Source: Kordiimonas lipolytica (GTDB taxonomy: Bacteria > Pseudomonadota > Alphaproteobacteria > Sphingomonadales > Kordiimonadaceae). From it: a DNA stretch of 64,000 nt. Positions 60,750 through 64,000 of the stretch are shown in pieces. The notes under the pieces are model-generated. The model saw nothing but the letters and a program-made list of their open reading frames with translations. It was not told the DNA's origin and ran no database searches. How positions within the stretch are numbered: the stretch's first letter is position 1; each line of letters opens with the position of its first letter. The DNA is taken from the NCBI RefSeq assembly GCF_001550065.1, contig NZ_LRUB01000031.1:20965-84964 (forward strand), in the 5' to 3' direction. A program made the translations under genes and the position numbers.

Positions 60750-61986
60750 TCTTCCAGAGGCCCTGCAGCGCGAACTCTGCAAGTTTGCTGACAAATATGA
60801 GCGTGCCACATGGAGCGGCGCGAGGGAGCCCACACTAAAGTCCCCTAGTCCGACCTTAATCGGGCAGGAACGGGAGCGCACAGATGCGGCGCTGGAGCAT
60901 CTATGCCAGGCGCGGGCGCTAAAACCAGTCTTTGGTAGGCGCCGGGACCAAGCTCATGTCATTGAGCGGTACAAGGTCGCAGACTTGGAATCGTTGAGCG
61001 AACAGTTGAGTAGGTCCTTGCTTGGCGACCGCATCGAACGCGGTTTGGCCTCTATTTCTCATATCTACGCAGACCGAGCAGAGGCCCGCAACTTTCAAGA
61101 CTGGGTAATCCGAGCAGCAGCCGAGAAGTGGCGCACAGGTCAATCTTTCTATGGCTACCGTATTGACAGCGCCTTTACCCTTTCAAAGGTCGTTACAGTG
61201 GCCACCTCACTCATTGCAGGCAAGGGCGGTGGCAAAACAATCAGGAAGTTCAGCACTGAATCTGTCAGGGACAGCAAGTTCGTCGGAGACCACCAGAGCA
61301 AGATACAACGATTGTTGGTTGCCTATTATGGCTTTGAGCCGGAAACTGCACCAGATTTTCTGAGCAAGTTTGGACTCGGGACCCCAGCCGCGCCTGTATT
61401 CGTCTCAGGGCAACTTAAGGCGGTATATGACGGCCACGCAGGGATAGACGTTGGCAAAGTCCCGTTTGTCGGTTTGCCACCAAATGGCGCCTTTTCGCCA
61501 GCGTTAGCAGTGAAGGCCGTTTTGACAATCGAAAACTGGGAGAGCTTCTATAGGCATATTGTCGAGGTGCCGGAGCGCGAAGTGATCGTTCTCTATACTG
61601 GGGGTTTTGCGTCAGTGGAGACAGCTTCTATCCTTGAGAAGCTGATAAGCGCTGGCCTCGACTGGTTCCATTGGGGTGACATAGATCCATACGGCCTAGC
61701 CATTATTCAAGCGCTTGAAGGTGCGGTAGGCCAACCGTCAAAACCACATCTTATGTCTCCCGAACGACTGCAAGAGATTGGGGCTTGGGCTGACCGGCCA
61801 GCAAATGCGAAAGTCCTGCAAGACCTGGCCGACAGAGATGGATGGATGCAAGACTTGGCACGGTATTTCCTGAGTGAAGATCGCACCAGGTGGCTTGAAC
61901 AAGAAATGCAAGACCCTGAGCCAATTTTTCGCCCCTCGAACGTCAAGCCAGTTGAAAATCCGCCCTCGGAAAAGCCGCGCTATTAG
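60736..61986 (+). CDS. jetD: Wadjet JetD: DUF2220/Toprim-like nuclease subunit
   Basis: The 416-residue protein (GTG 60736; TTG 60730 is the alternative) has an N-terminal DNA-binding-like region (DUF3322-type) and a C-terminal Toprim-like nuclease domain with TIENWESF (glutamate near residue 266) and HWGDIDPYGLAI (aspartates near 315 and 317), the conserved acidic triad of JetD. JetD cleaves the plasmid DNA extruded by JetABC. It completes the four-gene operon in the order JetA-JetB-JetC-JetD. Confidence 0.9.
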   Translation: MTTIDLPEALQRELCKFADKYERATWSGAREPTLKSPSPTLIGQERERTDAALEHLCQARALKPVFGRRRDQAHVIERYKVADLESLSEQLSRSLLGDRIERGLASISHIYADRAEARNFQDWVIRAAAEKWRTGQSFYGYRIDSAFTLSKVVTVATSLIAGKGGGKTIRKFSTESVRDSKFVGDHQSKIQRLLVAYYGFEPETAPDFLSKFGLGTPAAPVFVSGQLKAVYDGHAGIDVGKVPFVGLPPNGAFSPALAVKAVLTIENWESFYRHIVEVPEREVIVLYTGGFASVETASILEKLISAGLDWFHWGDIDPYGLAIIQALEGAVGQPSKPHLMSPERLQEIGAWADRPANAKVLQDLADRDGWMQDLARYFLSEDRTRWLEQEMQDPEPIFRPSNVKPVENPPSEKPRY

Positions 61987-62029
61987 CCTTGGTTGAGGCT
62001 GCTGACGCCGCGTAGCACCGCCGCCTATA

Positions 62030-63235
62030 TCATGTTTTGTCCGGGAAAAGGCCTGGCATCCATCTGCCGGCCAATGCAGCTGGGAATGTAAGCCGCAGTG
62101 GCGCCCGTGTGCTTGCACTTGTGAGTACCCCTCGATCCAGCAAGGCCGACGTAATGCGCCGCGCGGTACGTTCACTGGCGTTCAAGAGTGGGGCGACATC
62201 ACCGCGTGGTAGTTCACCCCGAAACAGAACGGCCTCCATGACACTTCCGGACTTGGTTGGTAGGCGGTCTCCGCGGATTTCTTCTTCCACCCAAATCAAC
62301 ATGCGATCCCGCAATCGATCCGGCTGAACCAACTCTTCCATGAAGCTAACCTGGTCAATGCAGGCCTTCAGGAAGAATTTGGCAAACTCCGCGAGCGACT
62401 CTTCGCTCAGGTTGCCGCGGCCGTCTAGGTCATTGCGCCGAGGTTGATCGCAAGCTGCCAGATGCGCCTTGTAGGTTTCGACGTGGCGGGCAAGTCCGCG
62501 GGCAATTGACCAAATACCGCCTGTATCGAGCGCATCACGCAGCATGGCATAGGACATCAAACGAGATACACGTCCATTGCCATCCAAGAACGGGTGAAGC
62601 CAGGCAAGCCGATGGTGTGCGGCAGCAGCGGCAATGATGGAATCCAGCCTACCCAACTTTTCATATGAAGCCTCAAAACGCTTCATGAAACGAGGCAGGG
62701 CCCCTGGGCTGATTGGAATATGCCGTCCGACCTCTACATCTCGATCACGCATTTTCCCCGGTATGACCTCGATTTTACCTTTCGTGACTGGATCTTCCAC
62801 CCATAGCAGTTCCTCCGGGAGCAATTCGCAGAAACGACGGTGGATTTCCAAAATGCCTGAAGCTGAAGTCGCCTTGCCTTTAAGGCCACCTTCATCAATC
62901 CATTTCTGCACAGCAATGTGGGCTTCAGCCTCAAGCTGCAAATCACGCTGTTGGGGATCGGCGCTATAATCTTTGTTCATTGCGCGTTCGATATCGATCG
63001 GATGCGTATCATGCCCCTCGATCAAGTTGCTATAATAGCAGTTCATCGCGCGTACGAGATCGGACAAGGCGGTAACCACACCGTCGGGCAGGCTCCGCCG
63101 CAAACCTGTCGATTTAGCGGTCAGTTCCAAAGCGAGATCAGCCAATTCCCCCCGATGTTTGGAGCTTTCAGGCACAAGCATAGGCTCCATGCTTGTAACA
63201 GCTTCACCCCGATCTACGGGCATTTCCTTGTCCAT
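62030..63235 (-). CDS. Fic-family protein with N-terminal inhibitory motif
   Basis: The 401-residue protein has the Fic motif HPFLDGNGR (residues 214-222), which transfers AMP or another nucleotide to a hydroxyl group, and the autoinhibitory SNLIEG motif (residues 69-74, [S/T]xxxE[G/N]) at the N-terminal side, a class II layout. The C-terminal part ends in a winged-helix-like region (NASERTARRITSALLDRGVLTSASTRAP). It converges on jetD with 43 bases between and is not part of the Wadjet operon. Upstream (63236-63480) is AT-rich. It may be a stand-alone toxin-like or regulatory enzyme. Confidence 0.88.
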   Translation of the reverse strand: MDKEMPVDRGEAVTSMEPMLVPESSKHRGELADLALELTAKSTGLRRSLPDGVVTALSDLVRAMNCYYSNLIEGHDTHPIDIERAMNKDYSADPQQRDLQLEAEAHIAVQKWIDEGGLKGKATSASGILEIHRRFCELLPEELLWVEDPVTKGKIEVIPGKMRDRDVEVGRHIPISPGALPRFMKRFEASYEKLGRLDSIIAAAAAHHRLAWLHPFLDGNGRVSRLMSYAMLRDALDTGGIWSIARGLARHVETYKAHLAACDQPRRNDLDGRGNLSEESLAEFAKFFLKACIDQVSFMEELVQPDRLRDRMLIWVEEEIRGDRLPTKSGSVMEAVLFRGELPRGDVAPLLNASERTARRITSALLDRGVLTSASTRAPLRLTFPAALAGRWMPGLFPDKT

Positions 63236-63480
63236 GTTTTTGGCCGCTTTTTTGTCCGGTTTTAAATTAGCAATAACTGTATATATATCATTATGTTATA
63301 TTTTAATATAGGCGTTTATGTCAGAAAAATTGGCCACTTTATTGGCCTATGAATTATAAGACAGCTCTATGCTTTTAGCATCGCCCAAAGGACGAGAGAT
63401 CCCTAGCTACATTATGCCATGAAAACAGACAGCCGGTGAGGATGGTTGACAAGAACACCCACATCAAAAAGAGCGATTTA

Positions 63481-63511
63481 GTAAACAGGCGGTTTAACGC
63501 CGCCTGTTTAC
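63481..63511 (-). terminator. Hairpin at the 3' end of the DUF3892-like gene
   Basis: Perfect 12-bp stem GTAAACAGGCGG (63481-63492) / CCGCCTGTTTAC (63500-63511) with 7-base loop. The stop codon of the minus-strand gene lies in the loop. The T-run is imperfect. Confidence 0.65.
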
Positions 63512-63706
63512 ATTATCCTTGGTGGAACGATCCGGATTGTCGCGCGCATACTCACGGCCGTTGATTTTGACAACATGTGCATCTGGATGTTCGCCGCGTT
63601 TGATTTCAGCGACAACATTCCTGCGCGGTACATCTTTTCGTGCACCAATATCATAGTGTTCATTACGACCTCCAGGGCCGTCATTTTTGCCAACAATTTT
63701 TGTCAT
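63494..63706 (-). CDS. Small DUF3892-like protein
   Basis: The 70-residue product, from ATG 63706 behind AGGAGAAG, reads ...HYDIGARKDVPRRNVVAEIKRGEHP... and HVVKINGREYARDNPDRSTKDNVN, which fits the DUF3892 pattern. Its function is unknown. It is preceded by the small gene at 63766-63975 with 59 bases between them. Confidence 0.65.
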   Translation of the reverse strand: MTKIVGKNDGPGGRNEHYDIGARKDVPRRNVVAEIKRGEHPDAHVVKINGREYARDNPDRSTKDNVNRRR

Positions 63707-63765
63707 TTTGACTTCTCCTGCTATTTGGCTTTCTATCAGTTAAGTGAATTGATCACACGCCCGAC

Positions 63766-63975
63766 CTAACGCAAGCGCCGTTTCATCCGTTCGATCTGTT
63801 CGGGAGAGCCTTCAGCGTCAAAGCCATTCCGGGTTTTCTTCATTCTAACGCCCGGACCCGCAGCCCTACGGATTCCCTGCTCAATCGTTTTTTCAAACGA
63901 TCGTTTCATTTCGCGTTCAAGCTGCTGCGAGCTTGTAATGCGTTTACCGTTAAACTTCATATCAATGCGTACCAT
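63766..63975 (-). CDS. Small hypothetical protein
   Basis: The 69-residue product starts at 63975 with GGAGGCCTGAC upstream. It is very basic and helical: FNGKRITSSQQLEREMKRSFEK and ending ERMKRRLR. No family was recognised. It shares the strand and close spacing of the DUF3892-like gene, so the two may be co-transcribed. Confidence 0.6.
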   Translation of the reverse strand: MVRIDMKFNGKRITSSQQLEREMKRSFEKTIEQGIRRAAGPGVRMKKTRNGFDAEGSPEQIERMKRRLR

Positions 63976-64000
63976 GTCAGGCCTCCTATTATCCTTTGGG

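Noticed and set aside
62030..63235. Fic gene as a fifth component of the Wadjet operon
   Set aside because: It is transcribed from the opposite strand with its own AT-rich upstream region, so only proximity links it.
1..64000. CRISPR array, prophage, insertion sequence or integron
   Set aside because: No regularly spaced repeats, Cas, integrase, transposase or phage structural proteins were seen on either strand.

Overview
The window looks like a chromosomal or megaplasmid accessory region of an alphaproteobacterium. This is inferred from the gene families (solo Rieske PetA, PAS-only regulators, ubiTUV, GlnB-like proteins, TonB receptors) and from FnrL/FixK-type boxes; a Kordiimonadales/Emcibacterales-like marine lineage is a guess. 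I found no rRNA, tRNA, CRISPR array, transposase or integrase.

Layout. (1) 1-7.07 kb, minus strand: a tightly overlapping operon ackA - phosphoketolase - beta-CASP MBL hydrolase - thymidine/AMP phosphorylase-like - PRPP synthetase (cut by the window edge). It starts behind an almost textbook CueR-type promoter (7119-7149). (2) 7.2-15.1 kb, plus strand: a Cu(I)/Ag(I) efflux operon (small Cys/His-rich protein, CusC, CusB with a fused CusF domain, CusA, a DUF2231/His-rich/SnoaL protein, CusF), ending in a strong terminator. (3) 15.2-23.5 kb: a small secreted protein, two convergent TonB receptors, two monoheme cytochromes c, a porin gene interrupted by an in-frame amber codon, a small secreted protein and a CueR-like regulator. 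(4) 23.5-26.5 kb, minus strand: Rieske - PII - CBS-pair protein - cytochrome c - formyltransferase operon, again with a CueR-like 19-bp-spacer promoter. (5) 26.9-34.5 kb: a signalling cluster (two PAS-like proteins, a receiver, a degenerate receiver, a PAS histidine kinase, a soluble triple-PAS chemoreceptor, a periplasmic binding protein). (6) 34.5-38 kb: a LuxR-type regulator and ubiTUV for O2-independent ubiquinone synthesis behind an FNR-type box. (7) 38.1-40.4 kb: methyltransferase and fatty acid hydroxylase diverging from a perfect 28-bp palindrome, plus a SnoaL-like protein. (8) 40.4-51.2 kb: AraC and CadR/PbrR-like regulators, CDF transporter, czcCBA with a PII-like gene, cytochrome c and a cytochrome c-FTR1 fusion. 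(9) 51.3-54.6 kb: merR | merT-merP-merA plus a frameshifted membrane gene. (10) 55-62 kb: a complete Wadjet-type jetABCD locus, followed by a Fic protein, a DUF3892-like gene and a small hypothetical gene.

How it fits together. Three MerR-family sensors, distinguishable by metal-binding residues as Cu(I)-, divalent- and Hg(II)-type, match promoters with the diagnostic 19-bp spacer. The unexpected point is that CueR-type promoters also head two operons that are not export systems: the phosphoketolase/acetate kinase/nucleoside operon and the Rieske/PII/CBS/cytochrome operon. If this holds, copper status is wired to carbon and electron flow here. PII-like proteins sit next to cytochrome c genes in two separate loci, with homologous cytochromes, which suggests a recurring PII-cytochrome-metal module. 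The Wadjet locus next to a mercury operon, with an AT-rich junction between them, looks like a defence cargo inserted beside a resistance island.
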